DNA from: an uncultured Dehalococcoidia bacterium
GTDB taxonomy: Bacteria; Chloroflexota; Dehalococcoidia; Lucifugimonadales; UBA3495
Assembly (NCBI GenBank): GCA_951812535.1
Contig: CATOSK010000003.1
Span: forward strand, 345,001 to 409,000
Length of the DNA: 64,000 nt
Reading direction: 5' to 3'
Below the pieces are notes generated by a model. It was not told the DNA's origin. It saw only the letters and a list, made by a program, of their open reading frames with translations, and did not search any database. This document shows, one piece after another, positions 16,654 through 25,290 of this stretch. Made by a program: the position numbers and the translations under genes. Position 1 is the first letter of the stretch. Each line of letters begins with the position of its first letter.

Positions 16654-17017
16654 CGTGGTGCTCTACGATGAATTGCCGAGCCACCTGAAAAGCGCTTTCG
16701 AGTTCATAGTCTTCTAGGACATCCATTTCCGCGTGGTCGCGCATCAACTTTCCGCAGACCAGGCGAGAGCGGTAGTGAAGCTTAGGGACGGAGCCGTCGG
16801 CTTCAAGGGCCTTGGCGACGTCGATGAGGTCCGGGTTGCTGTGGTCGATTCCCCGTTCTTTGGCGAGGTCAATGAAGGTGGCTTCGGTGGCTTTCCAGAG
16901 GAGGGCAGCCGCATGGCGGTGGTTGCCGCCAGCCAGTTCGCGGTCGGCCAGGTCCATGTACTCGAGGGGTGTCATCCCCTTTGCTGGTTCCGGCGGTGCC
17001 GGTTCTGGGGCTGTCAT
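16640..17017 (-). CDS. Small HEPN-like helical protein 2
   Basis: 125 residues, ATG at 17017 with AAGGAA upstream. After a Pro-rich N-terminus, helices such as EYMDLADRELAGGNHRHAAALLWKATEATFIDLAKERGI match the HEPN/PaREP1 layout. No Rx4-6H catalytic motif is present. It lies 53 bases after the molybdenum subunit gene and overlaps HEPN-like protein 1. The function is unknown; a chaperone-like or regulatory role for the hydroxylase is a guess from position. Confidence 0.7.
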   Translation of the reverse strand: MTAPEPAPPEPAKGMTPLEYMDLADRELAGGNHRHAAALLWKATEATFIDLAKERGIDHSNPDLIDVAKALEADGSVPKLHYRSRLVCGKLMRDHAEMDVLEDYELESAFQVARQFIVEHHGEPE

Positions 17018-17070
17018 GCTGGTTGTTCCTTTGCGGGCGGGTCTGACTCCTATTCTAACTTGCCTCGGGA

Positions 17071-19323
17071 TTATTGTGCGCTATTCGAACCCAATGCAGC
17101 CAGCACCCGGTCCGGGGTGAAGGGGAGGGTGGTGAGGCGGAGGCCGGTGGCGTGGTGGATGGCGTTGGCGATGGCGGCGGCAGGGCCGGGTGATGGGACT
17201 TCTCCCAGGGCCTTGGCTCCCAGGGGGCCGACGGGGTCGACGTTGTCGGCGAAGATCACTTGCAGGTCGGGGTAGTCGAGGATGGTGGGGCTCTTGTGCT
17301 CCAGGTAGCTGGGGTTGAGGGTGACGCCGGTGGGACCGTCGGTGACGAGTTCTTCCGACAGCGCGAAGCCGAGCATCTGGGAGACAGCGCCCTCGGCCTG
17401 GTTCAATGCGAGACGTGGGTTGATGATGCGGCCGGAGTCGTGGGCGGCGACGTAGCGTAGGACGCGGACCCTTCCGGTGGCAGTGTCGACCTCGACCTCG
17501 CAGAAGTGGGCACCGAAGGAGTTGACGATGCAGTCGGGGCTACCGGGGGTGATGGTGGCCTCGGCGGAGATGTGGTCTTCATCCATGCGGGCCGCAACTT
17601 CGGGGATGGTCATGCGGCGGGATGGGTCGGAGCCGACGAAGATGGCACCGCCGGCGGCCTCAAGCTCGCTGACCGGGGCTTCCAGCCCAATGGAGGCGAT
17701 TTCCTGGAGGCGCCGGCGGACCTCGGTGGCGGCCTGAACGACGGCGGTGCCGGTGGAGAAGGTGGCGGTGGAACCGGCGGTGATGGGGGCGTCAGGGGTA
17801 TCGGCGGAGTCGGCAAAGTGGGTGGCGATATCTCCCGCAGAAACTCCGAGAACGTCGGCGGCCACCTGGGGAAGGACGGTGGATGCGCCTTCCCCCACGT
17901 CCATCAAGCCCGAGGTGAGCGTTATCCGGCCAGAGCGGTCAATGCGGACTTCGGCGGCGGAGACGGAGCCGGGGCCGCCGCGGTAGATCATCATGGCCAT
18001 TCCCTTGCCGCGCTTGAGGAAGGGGTCGCCGGAGTCGGGCAGGGGATTGTCCCAGCCGAAGGCTTCAGCGCCGCGGCGCAGGCATTGGTCCAGCTCGTTG
18101 CTGGAGAAGGGGATGCCTCCTTCCAGGGGCTGGCTGTCTATGATCTGGTCCGGTGGGGACTGGCGCTGGCCGGGCTGGCCCTCAACGGGGACGTGGTTTT
18201 CGAGGCGGAACTCCAGGGGGTCGATACCCAGGTCTCCGGCGATGCGGTCCATGAGAGTTTCCAGGGCGAAGTGTCCCTGGGGAGCGCCGAGGGCGCGGTA
18301 GGAGCCGGCGACCGGGCAGTTGGTGTAGGCCGGGAAGGCCTCGTACTTGACGTTGGGACAGCGGTAGAGATAGAGCATCCCCTGGCCGAGGCGGCGGGAC
18401 ACTCCGGCGACGGAGGCCTGGTAAGCGCCGGTGTTGAGGAGGGCTTTTCCGTGAATGGCGGTGATGGCGCCGTCGCGCTTGACACCGATCTTGAGGTCGA
18501 TCTCGGCGGCGTGGCGGGTCCGGCCGGCGACGAACTCTTCGGCGCGGGAGTACTCGACGCGGACGGGGCGTCCGGCGCGCTGGGACAGGAGGGCGGCGAT
18601 GGCGCCGAGGCGGGACTCGTCCTTGTTGCCGAATCCAGCACCGAGGAAGGGGCCGACGACACGGACGCGGAAGGCGGGGATACCCAATGCTCCGGCGATG
18701 GCGTCCCGGTCAACGTGGACGCCGCGGGTGGACTTCCACAGGGTCAGGTTATCGCCGTCCCAGGATGCCAGGGCGGCGCGGGGTTCCAGAGGGGTCGCGG
18801 AGTGGGTGGGGACGCTGTAATGTTCCTCGAAGACGAGGTCGGCTTCGGCGAACCCCTGCTGGGCGTTGCCCCGCTCCAGGGACAGGGGTTCAGGGATGGC
18901 GAGATTGCCGCCGGGGTGGATGGCGATTGCGCCGGGCTTCAAGGCTTCCGACGGGTCGAGGGTGAAGGGGAGGGTACGGTACTCCACCCGGATGAGGTCC
19001 AGAGCGCGGCGGGCGGTGTCGAGGTCGGCTGCGGCGACGGCGGCGACCTCATCTCCAACGAAGCGGGCACGGGTGTCGAGGATGAGCAGGTCTGGGGCGA
19101 GCCTTCCGGCGGGGATGTCGAAGGGGGTGATGAGAGCATGGACTCCGGGGAGGGACTCCGCCTCCGCAGTGTCGATGCTGAGGATGTCGGCGTGGGGGTG
19201 GGGGCTGCGCAGGATCAGGCCGTGGGCCATGTCCGGCAGCTTGAGGTCGGCGGAGTACATGGCTTCGCCGGTGAGTTTTTCGCGGAGGTCGCGGCGGATG
19301 GCACTGTGTCCGGCGGTGGTCAT
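17071..19323 (-). CDS. Molybdenum hydroxylase large subunit (xanthine dehydrogenase/CoxL family)
   Basis: 750 residues binding the molybdenum cofactor, with substrate hydroxylation at the Mo centre. The ATG at 19323 starts a normal-length protein; the open frame runs on to 19599 with Pro-rich sequence and no family match. The hammerhead domain (GEAMYSADLKLPDMAHG) is followed by cofactor loops GPFLGAGFGNKDE and YRALGAPQGHFALE. The C-terminus carries the catalytic Glu in GPLGAKALGEV. The CoxL AYxCSFR loop is absent, so it is not a form I CO dehydrogenase. The substrate is unknown. It is followed by two HEPN-like genes and the FAD subunit, but no [2Fe-2S] subunit. Confidence 0.9.
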   Translation of the reverse strand: MTTAGHSAIRRDLREKLTGEAMYSADLKLPDMAHGLILRSPHPHADILSIDTAEAESLPGVHALITPFDIPAGRLAPDLLILDTRARFVGDEVAAVAAADLDTARRALDLIRVEYRTLPFTLDPSEALKPGAIAIHPGGNLAIPEPLSLERGNAQQGFAEADLVFEEHYSVPTHSATPLEPRAALASWDGDNLTLWKSTRGVHVDRDAIAGALGIPAFRVRVVGPFLGAGFGNKDESRLGAIAALLSQRAGRPVRVEYSRAEEFVAGRTRHAAEIDLKIGVKRDGAITAIHGKALLNTGAYQASVAGVSRRLGQGMLYLYRCPNVKYEAFPAYTNCPVAGSYRALGAPQGHFALETLMDRIAGDLGIDPLEFRLENHVPVEGQPGQRQSPPDQIIDSQPLEGGIPFSSNELDQCLRRGAEAFGWDNPLPDSGDPFLKRGKGMAMMIYRGGPGSVSAAEVRIDRSGRITLTSGLMDVGEGASTVLPQVAADVLGVSAGDIATHFADSADTPDAPITAGSTATFSTGTAVVQAATEVRRRLQEIASIGLEAPVSELEAAGGAIFVGSDPSRRMTIPEVAARMDEDHISAEATITPGSPDCIVNSFGAHFCEVEVDTATGRVRVLRYVAAHDSGRIINPRLALNQAEGAVSQMLGFALSEELVTDGPTGVTLNPSYLEHKSPTILDYPDLQVIFADNVDPVGPLGAKALGEVPSPGPAAAIANAIHHATGLRLTTLPFTPDRVLAALGSNSAQ

Positions 19324-19471
19324 GGCGGTAGGTGGCTCCGTTGGTTGGATGACCGGGAAGGGTGAGGCCCGGGGAGCAGGCTGGGCCAAGCTTAATGCCG
19401 GGGCCGGTGGGTGTAAACCGGGGGAAGGGGTTGCGTTGGGGGATTCATCCCCCAAACCCCCGAATAGAGGG

Positions 19472-19498
19472 CTGGCCCCGGCGTTGAGCCGGGGCCAG
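19472..19498 (-). terminator. Strong hairpin after DUF3500 gene
   Basis: CTGGCCCCGGC (19472-19482) and its complement (19488-19498) form an 11-bp perfect stem with a 5-base loop. No U-run follows in the minus direction, so its terminator role is uncertain. It separates the DUF3500 gene from the molybdenum subunit gene. Confidence 0.45.
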
Positions 19499-19549
19499 CG
19501 GTGGCAAACGGTGGGACGGCTGCCGGAGGTGCGTCCGGCGGGGAAGCAG

Positions 19550-20542
19550 CTAGAGAATCTCGTACTGCTTCTTAGTGTCGCGCATGACGTCTTCACCAAA
19601 ATCGTTTTCGACGTCGCGCCAGACGGAGTGGATGTGGTTGGCGCCGTTCTGGATGTTGTCGAACTCGATGATGAAGTTTCCGCCGTGGATGCGGTAGTAG
19701 TGGTCGCGGCTGCGGTCGAGGGCGCCGGACCAGACGACTCGGAAGTTGTCCAGTCCGCCGGCGCGAAGGTCGGCCATCTTGCTTTCGGCGTACTCCGAGC
19801 GCATTCCGTTGACGTACTCGGTGATGAGGGACATGAGGGTCTCGCGTTGGGAGCCGGTCATCTCGGAACCCGCGACGCCCTCGTCGTTGTGAACGGCGGC
19901 CTTGCTGGAATTATAGGTGAGGATGTCCCAGGGGGCTTTGTCGTGGAGGATGGCGCGGGATTTCTGTTCATCGTTGAAGCTGCTAATCAGCTCGATGGCC
20001 AAGTCTTCCCGGCGGTCGAGGATGCGTAGGCCCTGCTTGTCGCCCTTGAGGACCTCGGCGGGGTTAGCGCCGAGGAAGAAGGGGGTGACGGAGATAATCT
20101 TGTCGTCCCAGCAGTTGATGTGCAGGGAGACGTGGTGTCCCTCCGCGCGCCAGCCCCAGGGGCCGTCGCTGCCGGGCTCGCCGAAGACGGTCCAGTAGTA
20201 GAGCTCGGGATTGCGGTCCCAGTTGGAGTTTCCCTCCTCGACCTCGATGGGTCCCAGGACGAGCTCGTGCTCCATGATGAGCTTGGCCTTCTCGGCGGTG
20301 TCGGGGGCGAGAGTGGAGTCGATGATGGCGTAGGCGAGGTTGCGCTGGTCCTGGTCCATGTCGCGGAGGGCAAGGCCGTGGCGATTAAGGGGCGGGTAGT
20401 ACCAGAAGATGCGCTCGCCATCCCGGAAGTCGTAGGTACCCTTGGCTTTCTGCTCCGGGCTGAGGCTGTTGAGCCAGTTATTGCAAGCTTGGGCGATTTC
20501 CGCCGTAATCTGCCCGTTGGCAAAACCTTTAACTGCGACCAT
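19550..20542 (-). CDS. DUF3500 family protein 1
   Basis: 330 residues, ATG at 20542 with GGAGG upstream. DUF3500 proteins have no established reaction. The visible family segments are YDFRDGERIFWYYPPLNRHGLALRDM, EGHHVSLHINCW, TPFFLGANPAEV, GLRILDRREDLA and, near the end, GGNFIIEFDNIQNGANHIHSVWRD. Conserved His (HH, NHIH) and acidic residues suggest a metal or small-molecule site. No signal peptide is seen. It is a paralogue of the gene just upstream, with its own ribosome-binding site and a terminator between them. Confidence 0.88.
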   Translation of the reverse strand: MVAVKGFANGQITAEIAQACNNWLNSLSPEQKAKGTYDFRDGERIFWYYPPLNRHGLALRDMDQDQRNLAYAIIDSTLAPDTAEKAKLIMEHELVLGPIEVEEGNSNWDRNPELYYWTVFGEPGSDGPWGWRAEGHHVSLHINCWDDKIISVTPFFLGANPAEVLKGDKQGLRILDRREDLAIELISSFNDEQKSRAILHDKAPWDILTYNSSKAAVHNDEGVAGSEMTGSQRETLMSLITEYVNGMRSEYAESKMADLRAGGLDNFRVVWSGALDRSRDHYYRIHGGNFIIEFDNIQNGANHIHSVWRDVENDFGEDVMRDTKKQYEIL

Positions 20543-20646
20543 TTGGCGTGTTTCCTCCGTTGAAGTTAATTGCGGGGCCGTATTCGGTCCCGGTTGCAGG
20601 GGGAGTTTATTAGCGGGAGAGAAATGGTGTCAAGGCTAATCAAACA

Positions 20647-20674
20647 ACAACGGCCCGGCGATACCGCCTGGCCG
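20647..20674 (-). terminator. Terminator between the two DUF3500 genes
   Basis: On the minus strand CGGCCAGGCG pairs with CGCCGGGCCG (one mismatch; 20674-20665 and 20660-20651) across a 4-base loop, followed by TTGTTGTTTG. It closes the upstream DUF3500 gene. Confidence 0.65.
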
Positions 20675-20713
20675 CTGCTTCGGGTGTTAAAGCCACCGCG
20701 AAAGACGGGCTCC

Positions 20714-21745
20714 CTATACGATGTGGTACATGATCAGGTGCTGGCGGAGGACGTCGTAGGCGAAATCGTTCTTGACGTCGCGCCAGACGGAGTGGATGTG
20801 GTTGGCGCCGTTCTGGCGGTTGTCGTACTCGACGACGAAGTTGCCGCCGTGCAGCCGGTAGTAGTGGGGTTGGCCGACATCTACCGGACCGCCCCAGGCG
20901 ACGTGAATCTTGTCCAGGCCGCCTTCGTGAAGGAGGTTGTCGAGGCGCTCCTGGGCCAGGTCGGCGCGGGCTTTCATCACGTAGTCGGTGACCAGGGCGG
21001 TGAGGACCTCGCGCTGGGTGCCGTTGAGCTGGGTGGCGGGGATGCCGGCCTCCTCGGGCAGGGATGCCTGGGAGGAGTTGAAGGTGATGATGTCGGCGGG
21101 GGCCTCGCTGTAGATGATGGCCTTGGAGCGCTGGCCGGAGTCCATGCTTTCCATGAGCTCCACGGCCAGGTCCTGGCGGCGTCCGAGAATGCGGAGTCCT
21201 TGCTGGGAGCCATGAGGGACGCGGGCCGGGTTGGCGCCGAAGAAGAAGGGGGTCATGGAGAGGACCTCGTCGGCCCAGACGGAGTAGTGGAGGGAGACGT
21301 GGTGTCCCTCGACGCGCCAGCCCCAGGGATGGCCGGCGTCCTCGGGGTCGCCAAAGATGGTCCAGCTGTACAGGAGGGGATCACGGGGGTAGGTGACGGC
21401 GTTCTGCTCGACTTCCAGGGGGCCGAGGATCAACTCGTGGTCCATGATGGCGCGGGCCTGGAGGTTGGCCTCGGGGCTGAGTCCGGTGGCCATGAGTCCG
21501 TAGGCGAGGGAGCGCTGGGGGCCTTCCATGTCGCGGAGCAGGAGGCCGTGGCGGTTGAGGGGCGGGTAGTACCAGAAGATCCGTTCGCCGTCGATGTAGT
21601 CGAAGGTGGCAGCGGCCTTCTGATCGCTGGACAGACTGTTGAGGAAGGCGACGGCGGCGGTCCGCATTTCGGATGCGGCGGTATGACTGTGAGAGTGGCC
21701 GTTGCCATGGGAATGGCCGTGTTCGTGCTCGGTCTCAGTGGTCAT
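20714..21745 (-). CDS. DUF3500 family protein 2 with His-rich N-terminus
   Basis: 343 residues, ATG at 21745 after AAAAGGAGG. The family segments appear in the same order as in its paralogue at 19550-20542 (IDGERIFWYYPPLNRHG, EGHHVSLHYSVW, TPFFFGANPARV, GGNFVVEYDNRQNGANHIHSVWRD). It differs by a leading stretch of about 25 residues with eight His in a GHSH pattern, likely to bind transition metals. No signal peptide is present. Function is unknown. Confidence 0.88.
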   Translation of the reverse strand: MTTETEHEHGHSHGNGHSHSHTAASEMRTAAVAFLNSLSSDQKAAATFDYIDGERIFWYYPPLNRHGLLLRDMEGPQRSLAYGLMATGLSPEANLQARAIMDHELILGPLEVEQNAVTYPRDPLLYSWTIFGDPEDAGHPWGWRVEGHHVSLHYSVWADEVLSMTPFFFGANPARVPHGSQQGLRILGRRQDLAVELMESMDSGQRSKAIIYSEAPADIITFNSSQASLPEEAGIPATQLNGTQREVLTALVTDYVMKARADLAQERLDNLLHEGGLDKIHVAWGGPVDVGQPHYYRLHGGNFVVEYDNRQNGANHIHSVWRDVKNDFAYDVLRQHLIMYHIV

Positions 21746-22114
21746 GGGCGATGCCTCCTTTTGGGTCCTTCAGGTATGCGGTTCAGTCTGTGGGCGCCGG
21801 AACGGGCGTCCGCCAGTCTTGCGGTGATTCTGCCTGTATTCTAACCCCGGTGACAAGGGTTTGCGTCACGGCAAAAGGATGATTGCCAAGTTGCCCCCAG
21901 AGGCGGGCAGTTGCCGGAAGGGCCCGCCGGGGTCTGGATTCCCGGGATTCAAGGGTCGCCGCTTTCGCGCCCTTCATAGGCAACACCCGCCTACGCGGGC
22001 CCAGGCTTGTCCAAGAGCGCTGGGCGGCTCCGTCGCGGGAAAGATGGGAACGGGGGAGGCCGTTCCTGGGCGGAAATGGCGGTGGTGGTTGGCGGGGAAC
22101 GACAGGCCGTGCCA
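21746..22114. other. Gene-free interval with GC-rich repeat
   Basis: About 370 bases between a DUF3500 start and the MFS transporter stop, holding a partial copy of the dispersed GC-rich repeat (21913-22000). Nothing else is recognised. Confidence 0.5.
21913..22000 (+). repeat. Dispersed GC-rich intergenic repeat, copy C (partial)
   Basis: Contains GCCGGAAGG, GGGGTCTGGATTCCCG and CCCGCCTACGCGGGCCCAGG, matching the block order of copies A (11163-11299) and B (34637-34749) but more diverged. Confidence 0.4.
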
Positions 22115-23398
22115 CTAGACCGGGGTGTCAGGGGCGGACGCAGGGTGCGGTTCGACGGGAAGAATCAACAACGCCGCCACCACAAACACGACCGCACAAC
22201 CGACCAGCAGGGCGGAATACCCGAGCCCAGGAGATGCCAGGTTCAGGAGGTCGACGCCCGGCCCCAATAACTTGGCCGATGCCGCTCCCCCAATGGTGGC
22301 CAGATTGACGATGCCCATGTGCTGGCCTTCCCGCCCTTCGGTGCCGAGATCGTTGGCCATGGCCCAACTGGCGCTGAGGACCACTCCCACGGAACCGCCG
22401 ATGAGGCTGGCAACGAGGAGGGCTTCGGTCTGGTTCCCGGCGGCGAGCATGGCAAGGGTGGTCGCCGCGGATGCCAGGGACCCGCCGACCACCACGGGTT
22501 TCCTCCCGATTCGGTCGGACAACTGCCCGGCGGGGTATACGCTGACAATGAAAGCTCCCCCGATAAAAAGGATCATCAGTCCCAGGGTCTGGGCAGGGTT
22601 GTCAACCCCCACGACGTCGTTCAGAAAGAACAGTCCATAGGTGGGGAATACGATTACGGCGGTGACGAGGAGGTAACGCGAAACAAGATACCAGGGCAGG
22701 TGGGGGTGCAGTCCAGATGGATGCCTGAGGGTCTCGGTGTTGCGCCGGTAGTTGAAGCGCCGAGACCGTTCACGGGTGACCACGGTGTAGGAACTCACCA
22801 GGGCTGATGCTATGACCGCCGCGGCGATTACCGACAGGGCAATTCCCAGCCAGAAGGAGGTCTCATCCCCGGTGTAACGGCTCATGACGAGTCCGGTGAT
22901 GGCCACCAGGGTTACGCCGCCCGCACCGTCGGCCAGGATTTTCAGCGATGAGGCCACTCCTATACGGTTGGTGGGGACCAGGTCGCGGATGAGGGCGTGG
23001 AAAGGCCCAAACCCGATGCTGGCATTGGCCTGGATGAATAACCAAAGAATGAACAGAGACCAGTAATCATCGGCTACCACAAGGCCGGAAAGGCCGAGGA
23101 TAACGAACACTGTGCTCCAGGCGATGAAAGGGACACGCCTCCCCAGGGGCGTTGAGGTGCGGTCGCTGTACCATCCGGCGATGGGCTGCACGAGGGCGGC
23201 GACGATCATTCCCGCGAAACCCAATCCGCCCAGGAAAGTGTTCTTGGCGCCGGACGGAGCCAGCTCCAGGATCAGGCTGGGAATAATGACGGCTTCCATG
23301 GCCAGGAACATGCCGGTAATGCCGAAACCGAAGGCGGCGAGACCGGTCAAGGACGGGATGGTCCAGGCCTGGGGCGCGTGGGGGTCAGCTTGACTCAT
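22115..23398 (-). CDS. MFS transporter
   Basis: 427 residues with about twelve membrane helices. The start is taken as ATG at 23398 because MSQADPHAPQAWTIPSLTGLAAFGFG begins the first helix; no Shine-Dalgarno site is seen, and the frame is open to 23539. Motif A appears as GWYSDRTSTPLGRRVPFIAWS, and its second-half equivalent as GQLSDRIGRKPVVVGGSL. The first resembles sugar/GPH-type carriers. The substrate is not predictable. It is transcribed divergently from the BtuF-like gene. Confidence 0.85.
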   Translation of the reverse strand: MSQADPHAPQAWTIPSLTGLAAFGFGITGMFLAMEAVIIPSLILELAPSGAKNTFLGGLGFAGMIVAALVQPIAGWYSDRTSTPLGRRVPFIAWSTVFVILGLSGLVVADDYWSLFILWLFIQANASIGFGPFHALIRDLVPTNRIGVASSLKILADGAGGVTLVAITGLVMSRYTGDETSFWLGIALSVIAAAVIASALVSSYTVVTRERSRRFNYRRNTETLRHPSGLHPHLPWYLVSRYLLVTAVIVFPTYGLFFLNDVVGVDNPAQTLGLMILFIGGAFIVSVYPAGQLSDRIGRKPVVVGGSLASAATTLAMLAAGNQTEALLVASLIGGSVGVVLSASWAMANDLGTEGREGQHMGIVNLATIGGAASAKLLGPGVDLLNLASPGLGYSALLVGCAVVFVVAALLILPVEPHPASAPDTPV

Positions 23399-23614
23399 TA
23401 GCAGACGGGTGCGTTGAAGAAGAAAGGGGCGGAAGCGATGAACGGTGCGTCTGCGGGGCGTCCGGCCCCGGGAATGTTGGATGCGGCCACGGCGTTTATA
23501 ATACAACACCAGTTGGTCCGAAGCACTGCCGCCGGCCACCGGGGAATTTCCCGGAGGGCTGAACCAACGACGCCGGCATGAGGCTTATGCCCGGGGTCAA
23601 GGAAGGTTTATCAA

Positions 23615-24592
23615 ATGGCCAATTCTCCCAGCATTTGTTCGCTGCTGCCGAGTGCGACGGAAATCCTGTTCGCCATGGGGTTGGGTGACCACATCTGCGG
23701 GTTGACGGACCTATGCGACTATCCGCCCGAGACTTGCGACAAGCGGGTGGTGTGCCGCAGCAAAATCGATCCATCGGTAATGTCCAGCCAGGAAGTTGAA
23801 GAAGCCATGCGCCGGATATTGGAGTCGGGGGAGAGTCCCTACGACCTGGACGAGGAATGGCTGAGGGGAAATCCGCCGGATGTGGTGCTGACCCAAGACC
23901 TTTGCTACTTTTGCGAGGTTGATGCTGCAACCGTGGGCCGGGCGGTGGAGCCAATGCCGGTCCAACCAGAGGTGCTGGTGTTGAACCCGAGGACCGTGGA
24001 GGAAATCTTCAACAGCATCTGCGAAGTTGGAAGGGTCTGCGGGGCGGCGGAGGCGGCAGAGAGGATGGCGGCGGAAATGCGTTCCAGGGTGGAGGCGGTG
24101 GAAGCAGCGGTCTCCACCGCCGCACACCGGCCAAGGGTCTACTCGGTGGAGGGGATCAACCCGCTGGTAATAGGAGGGCACTGGATCCCGGATTTGCTGC
24201 TCCGGGCGGGAGGACGACAGGAGTTGTACGATCCGGGTTGTCCGGCTGCCCGGATAGACTGGCAAGAGGTGCTGGATTACGCTCCGGAAAAGCTGTTCAT
24301 TGACCTTTGCTCGTCTGATCTAGGCAGGCACATGCGGGAGGTTTCCTGGTTGGCGGAGCAAAAGGGCTGGTGGGGAATTCCGGCGGTGCAATCCGGGGAG
24401 GTGTATCTCATTGACCACGTTTTCTTCAGCAGGCCCGGGCCCAGAATAGTGCAGGGACTGGAGATGCTGGCGGAATTGATTCATCCTGGCCTGCTTTCCG
24501 GTTCGATCCTTCCCGGCACGGTGGCAAAGCTGGAACCCGGCCGCGGGGGGAGCGGGGAACTGGCGGACTGCTTCCGGCCCTTCCCCAACTGA
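23615..24592 (+). CDS. BtuF-like cobalamin/metal-chelate binding protein
   Basis: 325 residues, ATG at 23615 after AGGAAGG. It has the ABC periplasmic-binding fold of BtuF/FepB proteins: SICSLLPSATEILFAMGLGDHICGLTD at the N-terminus, PDVVLTQDLC in the middle, and VYSVEGINPLVIGGHWIPDLLLRAGG in the second lobe. Unlike BtuF it starts directly with the fold, with no signal peptide or lipobox, and no btuCD genes lie nearby. It may be a cytoplasmic cobalamin-binding protein, as annotated in many actinobacteria and Chloroflexota, or be exported in another way. Confidence 0.85.
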   Translation: MANSPSICSLLPSATEILFAMGLGDHICGLTDLCDYPPETCDKRVVCRSKIDPSVMSSQEVEEAMRRILESGESPYDLDEEWLRGNPPDVVLTQDLCYFCEVDAATVGRAVEPMPVQPEVLVLNPRTVEEIFNSICEVGRVCGAAEAAERMAAEMRSRVEAVEAAVSTAAHRPRVYSVEGINPLVIGGHWIPDLLLRAGGRQELYDPGCPAARIDWQEVLDYAPEKLFIDLCSSDLGRHMREVSWLAEQKGWWGIPAVQSGEVYLIDHVFFSRPGPRIVQGLEMLAELIHPGLLSGSILPGTVAKLEPGRGGSGELADCFRPFPN

Positions 24593-24636
24593 CGACGATG
24601 GCGCGGGCATTGGGCTGGCCGCGACGGGGGAGTTTG

Positions 24637-24666
24637 TTGGCTAGAGAATACGGGTGGAGTTATAAT
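24637..24666 (+). promoter_or_regulatory. Promoter of flavin reductase gene
   Basis: TTGGCT (24637-24642), 18-base spacer, TATAAT (24661-24666). The gene begins about 90 bases further on. Confidence 0.6.
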
Positions 24667-24762
24667 TGCCCAAAATCAGCCGGACCGACGGACTAGACCC
24701 CTCCGATGCCCCGCTGAATCGAGAATTTCCCGGAAGAGAATTCCCCTGAAGAAGGTACAAAG

Positions 24763-25248
24763 TTGGTAGAAAGAGACGAGTTCAGGAAAGCGATGTCCAA
24801 GTTCGCCACGGGCGTAACCGTGGTAACCAGCGTTGACGACGAGGGTGTCCCCCACTCAATGACCGCGAACTCGTTCACCTCGGTATGCCTGGATCCCCCC
24901 ACCGTGCTGGTGTGCGTGGCCCACGGCACCCACACCCACGGCTACCTAGAGCACCGAGGCGGGTTCGGGGTCAACATCCTTTTCGAGGACCAGGAGGACC
25001 TGGGGGCATACTTTGCCAAGCGTCCCGAAGACCGGACGGGTTCAGTAGAGTACAACTACACGATGACGGAAACCGGCATCCCGATCCTGGACCAATCGAT
25101 GGTTTTCATGGGATGCACCGTGGTCGGCGCCCATGTCTACGGGGACCACACGGTCTACTTCGGTGAAGTGCAGGAACTGCAACAACACGATGACGGGTCG
25201 CCGCTGATGTTCTACCAAAGCCGGTGGTACCACCCGAACGCGGGGTGA
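24763..25248 (+). CDS. Flavin reductase-like domain protein
   Basis: 161 residues with the split-barrel flavin-binding fold of DIM6/NTAB proteins. TTG at 24763 is chosen since AAGAAGG precedes it and the family usually begins (RxEFRxAMxxFATGVTVVT) as seen here. The FMN-binding part is SMTANSFTSVCLDPPTVLVCV, and the C-terminus ends in FYQSRWYH. Such proteins supply reduced flavin to two-component monooxygenases or act alone. No oxygenase lies beside it, so the partner is unknown. Confidence 0.9.
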   Translation: MVERDEFRKAMSKFATGVTVVTSVDDEGVPHSMTANSFTSVCLDPPTVLVCVAHGTHTHGYLEHRGGFGVNILFEDQEDLGAYFAKRPEDRTGSVEYNYTMTETGIPILDQSMVFMGCTVVGAHVYGDHTVYFGEVQELQQHDDGSPLMFYQSRWYHPNAG

Positions 25249-25290
25249 CCGGGAGCCCAGGGGCGATCTCAGCGCGGTTTGGTGGCCGGG

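Noticed and set aside
15361-16671. Plus-strand open frame of about 436 codons opposite the FAD subunit
   Set aside because: Low-complexity Gly/Val/Asp translation spanning two minus-strand genes; a shadow of biased codon use.
17071-19323. Form I carbon monoxide dehydrogenase large subunit
   Set aside because: The AYxCSFR active-site loop is not present, and the [2Fe-2S] subunit is missing. Only membership in the wider molybdenum hydroxylase family is supported.
17506-19365. Plus-strand open frame of about 619 codons, opposite the molybdenum hydroxylase gene
   Set aside because: Translation is Gly/Val/Ala/Asp-rich low complexity with no family motifs. It is the antisense of a strongly supported gene with biased third positions.
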